A stretch of DNA of 26,724 bases from JBJHBY01 sp050485745 (GCA_050485745.1 JBJHBY010000013.1:1-26724); one strand, 5' to 3'; numbered from the stretch's first letter, positions 14,912 to 23,107 are shown. Notes: generated by a model not told the origin, from the sequence alone. A program made the numbers and translations.

Positions 14912-15822
14912 GCTGTCTGTTCCTCCTGGGTGTCTTCGATCACCCGCCCCATCCGGACTGTGCCGCGAATCGTGCTGCGCTGCACGATGCGAATCTCGTT
15001 GGCGGGGTGGCCAAAGGCCATGTGCATGGTGCGGCGGTTGTCCCACAGCACGATGTCGTTGTTTTGCCAGTCGTGGATGTACTGGAATTGCGGCTGCAGC
15101 GCGTGGTCGATCAGTTGCTGGATCAGGGCGTCGCTCTCATCCTCGGGCAGGCCCAGCACGGACTGGATGTTCAGGGTGCTGATGTTGAGCACATGCCGCC
15201 CGGTTTCCGGATGGACCCACACCAGTGGGTGGGCCACCGGCGGAAAGCTGGGCAAGGCCATGCTGGTGGCCTGCAGCAGCCGGCCCTCGGGGCGGTTGAA
15301 GCGCATGCCGCCCAGATCCGGCGAGAAGATATAGCGGGCTTCCAGGCCCCGGATGCGCGCTTTGGTGCTTTGGTCCAGCGCGTCCCAGGCCCTGGCCGTA
15401 TCGATCCAGCCGGTCTGGCCGCCATGCTCGCTGTTTCTCACCATGCGCAGCAGGGCACCGGCGTTGGGAGTTGTGGCAAAGGCCAGGTCCGTGTGCCACG
15501 GGATGCGCCCGTAGGTGGGTACCCCATCCAGCTCGTAGACCGGACCGGTAAGGCCCTTTTCATTACTGAGCAGGATCAGCTCCGGGTACCCTGGCAGGCG
15601 GAAACTCTCGATGGGGTGGGGCTCCAGCTCTCCGAAGCAGCGGGACAGCTGCAGCAGCGCTTCCGGCGAGTTGCCCAGGCCGCGGAACAGGACGATGCCG
15701 GCGTCCAGCCAGAGCTGGCGCAGGGCCCTGGCGGTGTTGTCGGGAATGGCATCGGCCACCTCCAGGCCGATGACCTCAACGCCGACCTCACCCGGCAGGG
15801 GCTGGATATCGAATGGCGGCAT
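14908..15822 (-). CDS. TauD/TfdA-family Fe(II)/2-oxoglutarate dioxygenase
   Basis: A 304-residue non-haem iron dioxygenase. Members couple 2-oxoglutarate decarboxylation to hydroxylation, often cleaving C-S, C-O or C-N bonds. The iron-binding facial triad is visible as His110 and Asp112 (IPWHTDLAF) and His267 (DNRRTMHMAF); Arg278 or Arg282 should bind 2-oxoglutarate. The N-terminal VIGLEVAD and the stretch IVLFRGLG are typical of the family. I chose the ATG at 15822 because GGGAGG lies 7 bases upstream; an earlier in-frame start would add 21 residues. It forms a coupled operon with the amidohydrolase, which suggests joint degradation of an N-acylated or carbamoylated compound (inference). An inverted repeat lies just upstream. 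Confidence 0.9.
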   Translation of the reverse strand: MPPFDIQPLPGEVGVEVIGLEVADAIPDNTARALRQLWLDAGIVLFRGLGNSPEALLQLSRCFGELEPHPIESFRLPGYPELILLSNEKGLTGPVYELDGVPTYGRIPWHTDLAFATTPNAGALLRMVRNSEHGGQTGWIDTARAWDALDQSTKARIRGLEARYIFSPDLGGMRFNRPEGRLLQATSMALPSFPPVAHPLVWVHPETGRHVLNISTLNIQSVLGLPEDESDALIQQLIDHALQPQFQYIHDWQNNDIVLWDNRRTMHMAFGHPANEIRIVQRSTIRGTVRMGRVIEDTQEEQTA

Positions 15823-15841
15823 GCGCAAACCTCCCGTGACA

Positions 15842-15866
15842 CGAAGCGTTGACTCAATATGCTTCG
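15842..15866. promoter_or_regulatory. Inverted repeat upstream of the dioxygenase operon
   Basis: CGAAGC (15842-15847) and GCTTCG (15861-15866) flank 13 bases in the 88-bp gap between bepA and the dioxygenase gene, about 20 bases before its start codon. The half-site spacing would suit a dimeric regulator, but six-base arms can arise by chance. Confidence 0.3.
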
Positions 15867-15910
15867 CAAGGTGCGTGGCTGGCATCAGGCAAATGAACTA
15901 AATGTCAGGG

Positions 15911-17374
15911 TTACAGCCGCTCCATTCGCGCCTTGATCTGCTCGATCTCCCGCATGCGCTCGCGGATGCGCAGGGTCTTGAGTTCGTCGCCCTCTATGAG
16001 AGGCAGTGCATAGCCCAGTTGCATGCGCGCGCGGTCCAGGGCGCCGTGCAGTACAAAGTACTCGGCCCGGGCCTGATGCACCCCGATGATGTTGCCGGCC
16101 AGGCCGTGGGTTTCCGCCAGCAGATACCAGACGTGGGGGTTTTCGGGATGGCGCTTGATGTGCTCCTGCAGCAGTGCTTCGCCGCGGTGGGGCTGGTTGT
16201 CACGCAGCAGGGCTTCGGCGTAGGTCATCACCAGGGGGTGGTTGTCCGGCGACAGGCGCAGGGCGCGCTCCAGTTTGGCGATGGCCTGGCTGAATTCGCC
16301 GCTGCTCATGTGGATGCGCGCGTCCGCCACTACGTAGGCGATGTGCCCCGGGCGCTTTTCCAGCAACGGTGCCAGGTGCTCGCGGGCGCGCTCGGGCTGG
16401 CCCAAATCGGTGTAGGCCAGGGCCAGCCCGTAGTGATCCGCCTCCGGGTGTCGGCTTTGGCCCTGCAGGCGCCCGCGCAGGCGGCGTACCGCTTCGGTGG
16501 GGCCGCCGACGATACGCAGTTCCGCGCGCACCCGCATCAGCTGGTAGTCGATGTTGTCGACATGCATTTGTCGCGGGTGCTGGCGGGCGCGGGCGCGTGT
16601 GTCACTGACGCGACTTTCGGTCAGCGGGTGGGTGAGCAGGAACTCGGGCGGGCGGCTGGCGTGGCGATAACTCTGCAGCATGTTTTCGAACATGGCAGGG
16701 GCGGCGTTGGGGTCAAAGCCCGCGGCCGCCAGGGTCTCCATACCGATGCGGTCGGCCTCCTGTTCGTGCAGGCGACTGTAGCGCAGCTGGCTTTGCAGTG
16801 AGGCGGCCTGGGTCGCGGTCATCGCGGCGATGCCGGCATCGCCGCCGGCGGTGGCGGCCAGCACCAGGGCTGCCAGCATACCGGCCATGGCGGGGACACT
16901 GGCGCGGCGCTGCTGGTCGACACTGCGGGCAAAGTGGCGCTGGCTGAGGTGCGCCAGTTCGTGGGCCAGTACCGAGGCCAGCTGGGCTTCGTTATCGGCG
17001 TACATGAACAGGCCGGTGTGCACCCCGACCACACCACCGGGCACGGCGAACGCGTTCATGGTCGGGTTTTCGACCACCACCAGGTCCAGGCGGCGGTCGC
17101 TGAGCTGGCTGTGGGCGGCAAGACGGTAGAGCAGGTCTTCGAGATAGTCCTGCAGCAGCGGGTCGTCCACAGTGCGCACCTGGGCGCGAAAGACCTTGAG
17201 CCAGGCGCGGCCGAGTTCGTACTCCTGTTGCGTGGAAAACAGGCTGGAGGCGCCATCGCCGAGAGCGGGCAGTTTGATGCCGTCCTCCGCAGCGACGGGG
17301 GGCGTGACCGCCGCTCCGGCAAACGCCAGGGTCAAGGCGGTGGCCCGCAGGGTCTTGCGCAACATGTCTGCCAT
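15911..17374 (-). CDS. bepA: Periplasmic M48 metalloprotease/chaperone BepA (YfgC)
   Basis: BepA works with the BAM complex to promote maturation of LptD and to degrade stalled outer-membrane proteins. The 487-residue product has a signal peptide (MLRKTLRATALTLAF..., cleavage near PVAA/ED). The M48 catalytic domain carries the zinc motif HELAH (138-142) and the third ligand Glu204 in EQEADRIG. It also has NPTMNAFAVPGG and the lid segment HPLTESRVSDT. From about residue 285 there is a TPR-rich C-terminal half (repeats such as AIAKLERALRLSPDN). An ATG at 17365 and a TTG at 17389 are alternative starts; AGG 7 bases upstream favours the one given. It is divergent from tusA-perM, an arrangement also found in other gammaproteobacteria. 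Confidence 0.92.
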   Translation of the reverse strand: MADMLRKTLRATALTLAFAGAAVTPPVAAEDGIKLPALGDGASSLFSTQQEYELGRAWLKVFRAQVRTVDDPLLQDYLEDLLYRLAAHSQLSDRRLDLVVVENPTMNAFAVPGGVVGVHTGLFMYADNEAQLASVLAHELAHLSQRHFARSVDQQRRASVPAMAGMLAALVLAATAGGDAGIAAMTATQAASLQSQLRYSRLHEQEADRIGMETLAAAGFDPNAAPAMFENMLQSYRHASRPPEFLLTHPLTESRVSDTRARARQHPRQMHVDNIDYQLMRVRAELRIVGGPTEAVRRLRGRLQGQSRHPEADHYGLALAYTDLGQPERAREHLAPLLEKRPGHIAYVVADARIHMSSGEFSQAIAKLERALRLSPDNHPLVMTYAEALLRDNQPHRGEALLQEHIKRHPENPHVWYLLAETHGLAGNIIGVHQARAEYFVLHGALDRARMQLGYALPLIEGDELKTLRIRERMREIEQIKARMERL

Positions 17375-17435
17375 CCAGATACCTGTCAATGAGCCATGCT
17401 ACCATTCGCCGCGTCTGCCCGGGGCGGCGTGGCGT

Positions 17436-17469
17436 GCATGCAAACAGGAAGGGATGCCTGTTTGCATGC
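17436..17469. repeat. 13-bp perfect inverted repeat between bepA and tusA
   Basis: GCATGCAAACAGG (17436-17448) and CCTGTTTGCATGC (17457-17469) flank an 8-base loop. There is no U-tract on either strand, so a terminator is unlikely. Its place in the 204-bp divergent bepA/tusA gap suggests an operator for a dimeric regulator or a leader hairpin. Confidence 0.7.
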
Positions 17470-17538
17470 CAGGTCAATAATAGACCGCGACGCGGGCGGA
17501 ACATTCCGGGCGCGGTGGGACGGCGCCGCGCGGGACGC

Positions 17539-17544
17539 TATACT
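17539..17544 (+). promoter_or_regulatory. -10 element for tusA-perM
   Basis: TATACT matches the -10 consensus at 5 of 6 positions and lies 35 bases before the tusA GTG. The hexamer at -35 (TGGGAC) is poor. The 13-bp inverted repeat ends 70 bases upstream of this element, where an activator or repressor could act. Confidence 0.4.
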
Positions 17545-17578
17545 GCCGCGAGTTGCAGCCCCCGCAGGGAGGAGTGCC

Positions 17579-17806
17579 GTGTCTCAACCTGAAGTCCTGG
17601 ATGCCCGTGGCCTGAATTGTCCGATGCCGCTGCTCAAGGCGAAGCAGGTCCTCAACCGCCTCGACCCCGGGCAGCTGCTGCAGGTGCTGGCGACCGACCC
17701 CGGTTCACGGCGGGATTTCGAGGTCTTTGCCCGGCAGAGCGGCCACGCCCTGCTGGAGAGTGCCGAGGCCGGCGGAGTCTACCGATATCTCCTGCGTAAG
17801 TCCTGA
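17579..17806 (+). CDS. tusA: TusA-like sulfur carrier protein
   Basis: A 75-residue TusA/SirA-family sulfurtransferase carrier. The active-site CPxP motif is in LDARGLNCPMPLLKAKQVL, whose Cys accepts sulfane sulfur as a persulfide. The rest of the domain reads LLQVLATDPGSRRDFEVFA and ends VYRYLLRK. Its partner pathway is uncertain: classical TusA serves tRNA 2-thiouridine synthesis, while the TusA-like protein next to perM in Pseudomonas has, as I recall, been tied to molybdenum-cofactor homeostasis. The GTG start has GGAGGAG at 17568-17574; the frame is open further upstream but begins in non-coding DNA. perM follows 15 bases later, so the two are an operon. Confidence 0.9.
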   Translation: MSQPEVLDARGLNCPMPLLKAKQVLNRLDPGQLLQVLATDPGSRRDFEVFARQSGHALLESAEAGGVYRYLLRKS

Positions 17807-17821
17807 TCGAGCCCCATCGCC

Positions 17822-18892
17822 ATGCTGAAAGTCCTGCGCAAGTGGTCTGAACGTCTGTTCTCCAACGAGGAGGCGGTGATCCTGCTGTTGATCATTGCCG
17901 TCCTGCTGGGCATGGTCATTTTCCTCGGCAGCGTGCTGGCACCATTCATCGCCAGCCTCATTCTCGCGTTCATGATGCAGGGGCTGATTGGCCAGTTGCG
18001 CCGCCGCGGGGTGCCCCACTGGCTGGCCATGAGTATCGCCTTCACTCTGTTCATGGGCACTTTTCTGCTGATCCTGCTGGTGGTATTGCCCCTGTTCTGG
18101 CAGCAGCTCACCACGTTCTTCAACGAGCTGCCGCGCATGCTCAACCAGGTGCAGAAAGCGGCCTTGCTGCTGCCGGAACGCTACGAGTTTGTGACCGAGG
18201 AGCAGATTCGCGACTGGATGGCCATCGCCACCCACGAACTGGGCCGTCTCGGCCAGGGTGTGGTCTCGGTCTCCATCGCCAGCCTGCCGAGTGTCGTGGG
18301 CCTGCTGATCTATCTGGTGCTGGTGCCGATCCTGGTGTTCTTCTTCCTGAAGGACCGGCAGCTCATTCTGTCCTGGCTGGCGGCCTTTCTGCCGGAACAG
18401 CGCCCGCTGATGAATCGCATCTGGAGCGAGATGAACCTGCAGGTGGCCAACTATGTGCGTGGCAAGGCTATCGAGATTCTGATCGTCACGGCGGTCACCT
18501 ATGTCTGTTTCGTGCTGCTCGGCCTGAATTACGCGGCACTGCTGGCCATCCTGGTCGGCCTGTCGGTGGTGATTCCCTACATCGGTGCGGCGGTGGTCAC
18601 GATCCCGGTTGCTATCGTCGGCTACTTCCAGTGGGGCTGGGGCTCGGAATTTGTCTATCTGATGGTGGTCTATGCCATTATCCAGGCACTGGATGGCAAT
18701 GTTCTGGTGCCTCTGTTGTTTTCCGAGGCGGTGAATCTGCACCCGGTGGCCATCATTCTCGCTGTATTGGTGTTTGGCGGCATCTGGGGATTCTGGGGCG
18801 TGTTCTTTGCGATTCCCCTGGCCACATTGATCAAGGCCTTGCTCGACGCCTGGCCGTCCACCTCGATATTGCAGGAGCCCTCTGGCAGCTGA
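17822..18892 (+). CDS. perM: PerM / AI-2E transporter family membrane protein
   Basis: A 356-residue polytopic inner-membrane protein of the AI-2E transporter (UPF0118) family. Hydrophobic segments lie at about residues 18-52 (two helices), 70-92, 155-178, 215-255 and 270-345. A soluble loop at about 93-150 (FNELPRMLNQVQ) is typical. Family landmarks are VPILVFFFLKDR, the conserved VANYVRGKA, the stretch ending VVIPYIGA, and QALDGNVLVPLLFSEAVNLHP. Despite the family name the substrate of PerM is unknown. It is co-transcribed with tusA and precedes an M16 protease by 40 bases. Confidence 0.9.
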   Translation: MLKVLRKWSERLFSNEEAVILLLIIAVLLGMVIFLGSVLAPFIASLILAFMMQGLIGQLRRRGVPHWLAMSIAFTLFMGTFLLILLVVLPLFWQQLTTFFNELPRMLNQVQKAALLLPERYEFVTEEQIRDWMAIATHELGRLGQGVVSVSIASLPSVVGLLIYLVLVPILVFFFLKDRQLILSWLAAFLPEQRPLMNRIWSEMNLQVANYVRGKAIEILIVTAVTYVCFVLLGLNYAALLAILVGLSVVIPYIGAAVVTIPVAIVGYFQWGWGSEFVYLMVVYAIIQALDGNVLVPLLFSEAVNLHPVAIILAVLVFGGIWGFWGVFFAIPLATLIKALLDAWPSTSILQEPSGS

Positions 18893-18932
18893 TGCCCTGC
18901 GGGCTTCGCCCAATTCACCCACTGGAGGTGTC

Positions 18933-21788
18933 ATGAAGCTGTCCGGCGCGTGTCTGCCGCGTTCGTTTGTCCTGATCCTGCTGGTATTTCTGGCCGCCTG
19001 TCAGTTGCCCGCCCGGGCGCCTGATGAGGTGGCCACGGGGGTCGCGGATAGCCGTGCCTATCGTCATCTGCAGCTGGACAACGGCCTGCGCGTGCTGTTG
19101 GTGTCCGATTCCACTACCGATAAGGCTGCCGCGGCACTGGATGTGCACGTGGGCAGCCGCCACGACCCGGAAGATCGTCAGGGGCTGGCCCACTTTCTCG
19201 AGCATATGCTGTTCCTGGGTACCCGCGACTACCCGGACCCGGGTGAATACCAGGCGTTTATCAGTGCCCACGGTGGCAGCCACAACGCCTACACGGCCTT
19301 TGAACACACCAACTACTTTTTCGATATTGACGCGGCGTACCTCGAAGCAACCCTGGACCGCTTTGCCCAGTTCTTCGTAGCGCCGCTGTTCCTGCCGGAA
19401 TACATCGAGCGCGAGAAGCATGCCGTGCACTCGGAGTTTGTAGCCCAGTTGCGCAACGACCAGCGCCGCTCCCTGGATGTATTCCGCTCCCAGGTGAACC
19501 CGGAGCACCCCATTGCCGGCTTCAGTGTCGGCAACCTGTCCACCCTGGATGATCGTCCCGGGCGTTCCCTGCGTGATGACACCCTGGCGTTCTACGAGGA
19601 GCACTACGCGGCGGATGTGATGACCCTGGTGGTGATTGGCCGCGAGTCACTGGATGAGTTGGAAGCCATGGTGCGCCCACGTTTCGCTGGTGTGCCGGAG
19701 GGACGTGAACCCCGTCGACCGGTGACCAAGCCGCTGTGGCCGGAAGGCCACCAGCCCCAGTGGGTCAGCATCGAGCCAGTGCAGCAGCAGCGTCTGTTGT
19801 CGATCAACTGGCCAGTGCAGGACCCGCAGCCCTACTGGCGCGAGCGTCCGCTGCGTTTCATTGCCGACCTGCTCGGGCATGAGGGGGAGGGCAGCCTGCT
19901 GGCGGAATTGCGCCGCCGCGGCTGGGCCAATGGCCTGGTTGCCGGCGAAGGTTTCAACTATCACGGTGGCGCCCTGTTCGGGGTTACTGTGGAGTTGACC
20001 GAGGCCGGCGTGGAACACGCTCCGGAGGTGGTTGGCCTGGTTTACCAGACCCTGGCCCTGATTCGCGACGCAGGCCTGCAGGACTGGCGCTACCGTGAGC
20101 AGTCCGCCATCGCCTGGCAGCAGTTCGAATACCGCGAGCCCCTGCCGCCAGTGCGCGAGGCCAGCCGCCTGGCCACGCAGATGCAGTACTATCCGGCGCG
20201 GGAGGTGCTCAGCGGCCCCTTTACGATGGGGCGCTTCGTACCCGAGCGCATTCGCGGTTTTCTCGACGAGCTGGTGCCGGAGCGCGCCTACCTTGCCCTG
20301 CAGGCCCCGGGCATCGAGACCGACCGTACCAGCCCGTGGTACCAGGCGCCGTATCGCACCGAGCCGGTGCCGGAGGAATGGCTGTACGGCTGGCGAGAGG
20401 CATCACTGCCGGTGGCCATTCGCCTTCCCGAGCGGAACCCCTATGTCGTGCAGAGCCTGGCGCCGCGGCCACTGAGGGATGCCACGGAGCGCCCCGAGCT
20501 GGTTATGGAGCAGCCGGGAATACGCGTCTGGCATCAGCAGGATGCGCGCTTCCCGCAGCCGCGCACCAATGTCTATCTGGCGCTGCGCTCGCCCCTGGCC
20601 AGCACTGGTCCCGAGCAGCAGGTATTGACCGAACTGTACGCACGTATGGTGCAGGACGAGCTCAATGAGGAGAGTTACCCGGCATTCCTCGCGGGCCTGA
20701 ACTTCGATGTGCGTCGTCACCAACGCGGCCTGACAGTGCAGCTCGGAGGTTTTTCCGAGCGCCAGCCCCTGTTGTTGCGTCGTATTCTGGAGGTGCTGCA
20801 GCAGCCTGCGCTGGATCCGGAGCGCTTTGCCCTGGTGCGACAGCGTTATCGGGAATCCCTTGAAAATCGCATCGAGCAGCCGCCTTTCCGCCTGGGAATG
20901 GGGGCGCTATCGGAGGTGCTGCAGCACGGCGAATGGCCGGTCGAGGATCTGATTCAAGCCCTGGATGCGGCTGATCGCGAGGCCTTGCGTGCCCATGTGG
21001 AAGGATTGCTCGCCGCTCTGGACTTGCAAATGCTCGTACATGGTAACGCCCGTCGCGCTGAAGCCATGCAGTTGGCCGACTCCGTGAGCAAGCGCCTGCT
21101 AGCCGCAGCCAGTCCCGTGGAGCCAGAGCCGCTGCGAGTCACCAGGCTGCCGCTGGGGGAGCACAGCTGGACCCTGCCCAGTCCTCACGACGACGCTGCG
21201 CTGGTGCTGTACCTGCAGGCGGGGGAACTGGACATTTCCCATCGTGCTGCCCTTGGGGTGAGCATGCAGCTGCTGCGCGCGGACTTCTTCAATCAGCTGC
21301 GTACTGAGCAGCAACTGGGGTATGTGGTTTCCGCCTCGGCCTACCCGGTGCTTGACGTCCCGGGGGCGGTGTTTGTGGTGCAATCTCCCGTTGCCTCCGC
21401 ACCGCAACTGCGCGAGGCCGTGCTGGCCTTCCTGGCGGACTGGCGCGAGCGGCCTGTTGACGCGCTCGAGGCGGATTTCACCCGGCATCGTCGCGCCCTG
21501 CGTCAGCGCCTGGCGGAGGCGCCGACCGGTCTGCGCGAGGCGGGCGACCGGTTGTGGCAGGAAATCGCCCGTGGGCATCTGGACTTCGACAGCCGCGAGC
21601 GCCTGCTGACCGCCGTGGACGACCTGTCGTTCAGCGCCTGGTACGCCGGTTTTGTCGACACTCTGGAGCTGCCCCGCGCCCTCTGGATCTACAGCGCTGG
21701 TGGCCAGGGTGAGCGCCTTGATGCCGGTGCGGTGCTGGACTCCGGCGCGGCGCTGAAAGCGGCCGCGGAGGCGCTGGAGTTTCCCTGA
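18933..21788 (+). CDS. Pitrilysin-like M16 metalloprotease, predicted lipoprotein
   Basis: A 951-residue insulinase/pitrilysin-family zinc protease. The inverted zinc motif HxxEH is His87-Glu90-His91 in LAHFLEHMLFLG, and the third ligand is Glu168 in HAVHSEF, 77 residues further on, as in pitrilysin. The second half carries the usual inactive M16 repeats (TEQQLGYVVSASAYPV near residue 790). The N-terminus ends in a lipobox, VFLAAC with Cys23, so the enzyme is probably anchored to a periplasmic face of the envelope, unlike soluble pitrilysin. The start ATG is preceded by GGAGG. It is likely read with tusA-perM or from its own promoter; substrates are unknown, presumably short unfolded peptides. 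Confidence 0.93.
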   Translation: MKLSGACLPRSFVLILLVFLAACQLPARAPDEVATGVADSRAYRHLQLDNGLRVLLVSDSTTDKAAAALDVHVGSRHDPEDRQGLAHFLEHMLFLGTRDYPDPGEYQAFISAHGGSHNAYTAFEHTNYFFDIDAAYLEATLDRFAQFFVAPLFLPEYIEREKHAVHSEFVAQLRNDQRRSLDVFRSQVNPEHPIAGFSVGNLSTLDDRPGRSLRDDTLAFYEEHYAADVMTLVVIGRESLDELEAMVRPRFAGVPEGREPRRPVTKPLWPEGHQPQWVSIEPVQQQRLLSINWPVQDPQPYWRERPLRFIADLLGHEGEGSLLAELRRRGWANGLVAGEGFNYHGGALFGVTVELTEAGVEHAPEVVGLVYQTLALIRDAGLQDWRYREQSAIAWQQFEYREPLPPVREASRLATQMQYYPAREVLSGPFTMGRFVPERIRGFLDELVPERAYLALQAPGIETDRTSPWYQAPYRTEPVPEEWLYGWREASLPVAIRLPERNPYVVQSLAPRPLRDATERPELVMEQPGIRVWHQQDARFPQPRTNVYLALRSPLASTGPEQQVLTELYARMVQDELNEESYPAFLAGLNFDVRRHQRGLTVQLGGFSERQPLLLRRILEVLQQPALDPERFALVRQRYRESLENRIEQPPFRLGMGALSEVLQHGEWPVEDLIQALDAADREALRAHVEGLLAALDLQMLVHGNARRAEAMQLADSVSKRLLAAASPVEPEPLRVTRLPLGEHSWTLPSPHDDAALVLYLQAGELDISHRAALGVSMQLLRADFFNQLRTEQQLGYVVSASAYPVLDVPGAVFVVQSPVASAPQLREAVLAFLADWRERPVDALEADFTRHRRALRQRLAEAPTGLREAGDRLWQEIARGHLDFDSRERLLTAVDDLSFSAWYAGFVDTLELPRALWIYSAGGQGERLDAGAVLDSGAALKAAAEALEFP

Positions 21789-21860
21789 GTCGGGTGATTT
21801 CCCGTCTGGTTTCGGGGCGGTCGTAACTGGCCTGGGCCACGCCCCCCGGGGCTGCAGGCC

Positions 21861-21869
21861 TGCTATAGT
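21861..21869 (+). promoter_or_regulatory. Extended -10 promoter for the receiver-domain gene
   Basis: TGCTATAGT is a near-perfect extended -10 element (TGN plus TATAGT, 5 of 6). Initiation would fall at about 21876. That is within a few bases of the GTG at 21878, or about 32 bases before the GTG at 21908. The 10-bp palindrome GCAGGCCTGC (21854-21863) overlaps its upstream edge. Confidence 0.55.
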
Positions 21870-21877
21870 GTGGAGCA

Positions 21878-23107
21878 GTGATTCCGAGACTGCCGAGCGA
21901 CCGCCACGTGCCCCTGGCCCTGATCGTCGATGATTCCAGAACCGCGCGCTATGCCCTGCAGATGCTGCTGGAGCGTGCCGGTTTCAATGTCGACAGTGTC
22001 GCCTCCGGTGAGGCTTCCCTGGCTTACCTTCGCGAAAGACAGGAGCGCGGCGAGGAGCAGGGCGTCGACCTGATTTTCATGGATCACATGATGCCGGGCA
22101 TGGACGGCTTTGCCGCGGTCAAGGCGATCAAGGCCGACGCGGCCACCGCCGCCATCCCCATCATCATGTACACCTCCCGCGAGGGCGAGGTCTACTTCGG
22201 CCAGGCCCGGGCGCTTGGCGCGGCGGACGTGCTGGCCAAGCCGGCGAGTGCGGTGGATCTGCAGCGTGTGCTGGAGCGCCTGCACGAACGAGGCCTGATG
22301 GGCGGGCCCCGGGTGGACGAGCCATCGCCCAGGCTCGCTGAGGCTCCCCTGGCGGCATTGGCCGCTGAACCCGAGATAGCACTACCCCTGCCGGCGTCGC
22401 CGCCGCTGACGACCCAGATGCCAGCGGCGGCTCCTGCCCAGGGCGTGGACCTCGGTGACGGTCCGGGTTGGCGCCCGCTGCTGTGGCTTGCCCTGGCACT
22501 GTTGCCGCTGCTCTGGGTGGTCAGCCTGTACATCCCCGCGGAGCAGCATCGGCAGGAGCTGATTGCGCGCGAGGCGGCGCTTTACCGGCTGGTGCAGGCG
22601 ACCCTGGATCGCAGTGGCGAATACCCCTTTGGTGAGCTGGCGCTGTCCGGTGAGCGCCTCGAGGTCCTGCGCGAGCTGGTGTCCCAGTTGCACGGCCTCG
22701 GCTTCCGTGGGCGCTTGCGCCTGGAGAGCCACGCCGGAGAGTTCTGTCTGGTGCCCGCGCCCCCGGAGGAAGGGCGCTGGACCCTGCCGGCAGCCCGTGC
22801 CTCTCTGGCCGACTGTGCGGCCATTGGCCTGCCGGCTCGCGAGGCCATGGCCATGACAGAACAGCAGAGTGCCGAGTTCCGTCGCTTTGTCGATACCTCG
22901 CCCCTGCTTGGCGATGCACGCATTCGCATCGAGACAGTGGGTTATGGCATCGACCAGCCGCTGCACGCCTATCCTCTGGACGGTGCCGTGGTGACTGCGG
23001 GGGCCTGGAACGCGGTGGCGGCGCGTAACCAGCGCGTGCGCTTTGTGTTGTTGCCGGATGCCCAGGAAGAGGTGCGGCCGTTCTGGCGCCGACTGTTCGG
23101 TTTCTGA
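21878..23107 (+). CDS. Membrane-anchored response-regulator receiver with degenerate OmpA-like C-terminal domain
   Basis: A 409-residue three-part protein. Residues 12-140 are a complete receiver domain with the acidic pair Asp18/Asp19 (LIVDDSRTAR), phospho-acceptor Asp69 (FMDHMMPGMDG), Thr99 and Lys121 (LAKPAS). A Pro/Ala-rich linker (144-196) leads to one transmembrane helix (about 200-219), placing the C-terminus in the periplasm. The last 190 residues look like a degenerate OmpA domain: FGELALSGERLEVLRELVSQ, RLRLESHAGEFCL where GHTD is expected, ETVGYGIDQP, and WNAVAARNQRVRFVLL where NRRVEI is expected. There is no DNA-binding or enzymatic output domain. The OmpA assignment is by eye and less certain than the receiver. 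The first GTG may be leaderless; GTG 21908 would still keep the whole receiver. Confidence 0.8.
   Translation: MIPRLPSDRHVPLALIVDDSRTARYALQMLLERAGFNVDSVASGEASLAYLRERQERGEEQGVDLIFMDHMMPGMDGFAAVKAIKADAATAAIPIIMYTSREGEVYFGQARALGAADVLAKPASAVDLQRVLERLHERGLMGGPRVDEPSPRLAEAPLAALAAEPEIALPLPASPPLTTQMPAAAPAQGVDLGDGPGWRPLLWLALALLPLLWVVSLYIPAEQHRQELIAREAALYRLVQATLDRSGEYPFGELALSGERLEVLRELVSQLHGLGFRGRLRLESHAGEFCLVPAPPEEGRWTLPAARASLADCAAIGLPAREAMAMTEQQSAEFRRFVDTSPLLGDARIRIETVGYGIDQPLHAYPLDGAVVTAGAWNAVAARNQRVRFVLLPDAQEEVRPFWRRLFGF

Noticed and set aside
13454..15334. 626-codon open frame on the plus strand opposite the amidohydrolase and dioxygenase genes
   Set aside because: High-GC antisense shadow; the minus-strand genes have clear family motifs, coupled starts and ribosome sites.
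21854..21863. GCAGGCCTGC palindrome as an operator for the receiver-domain gene
   Set aside because: A ten-base GC palindrome is expected by chance in this composition; there is no second copy or spacing support.
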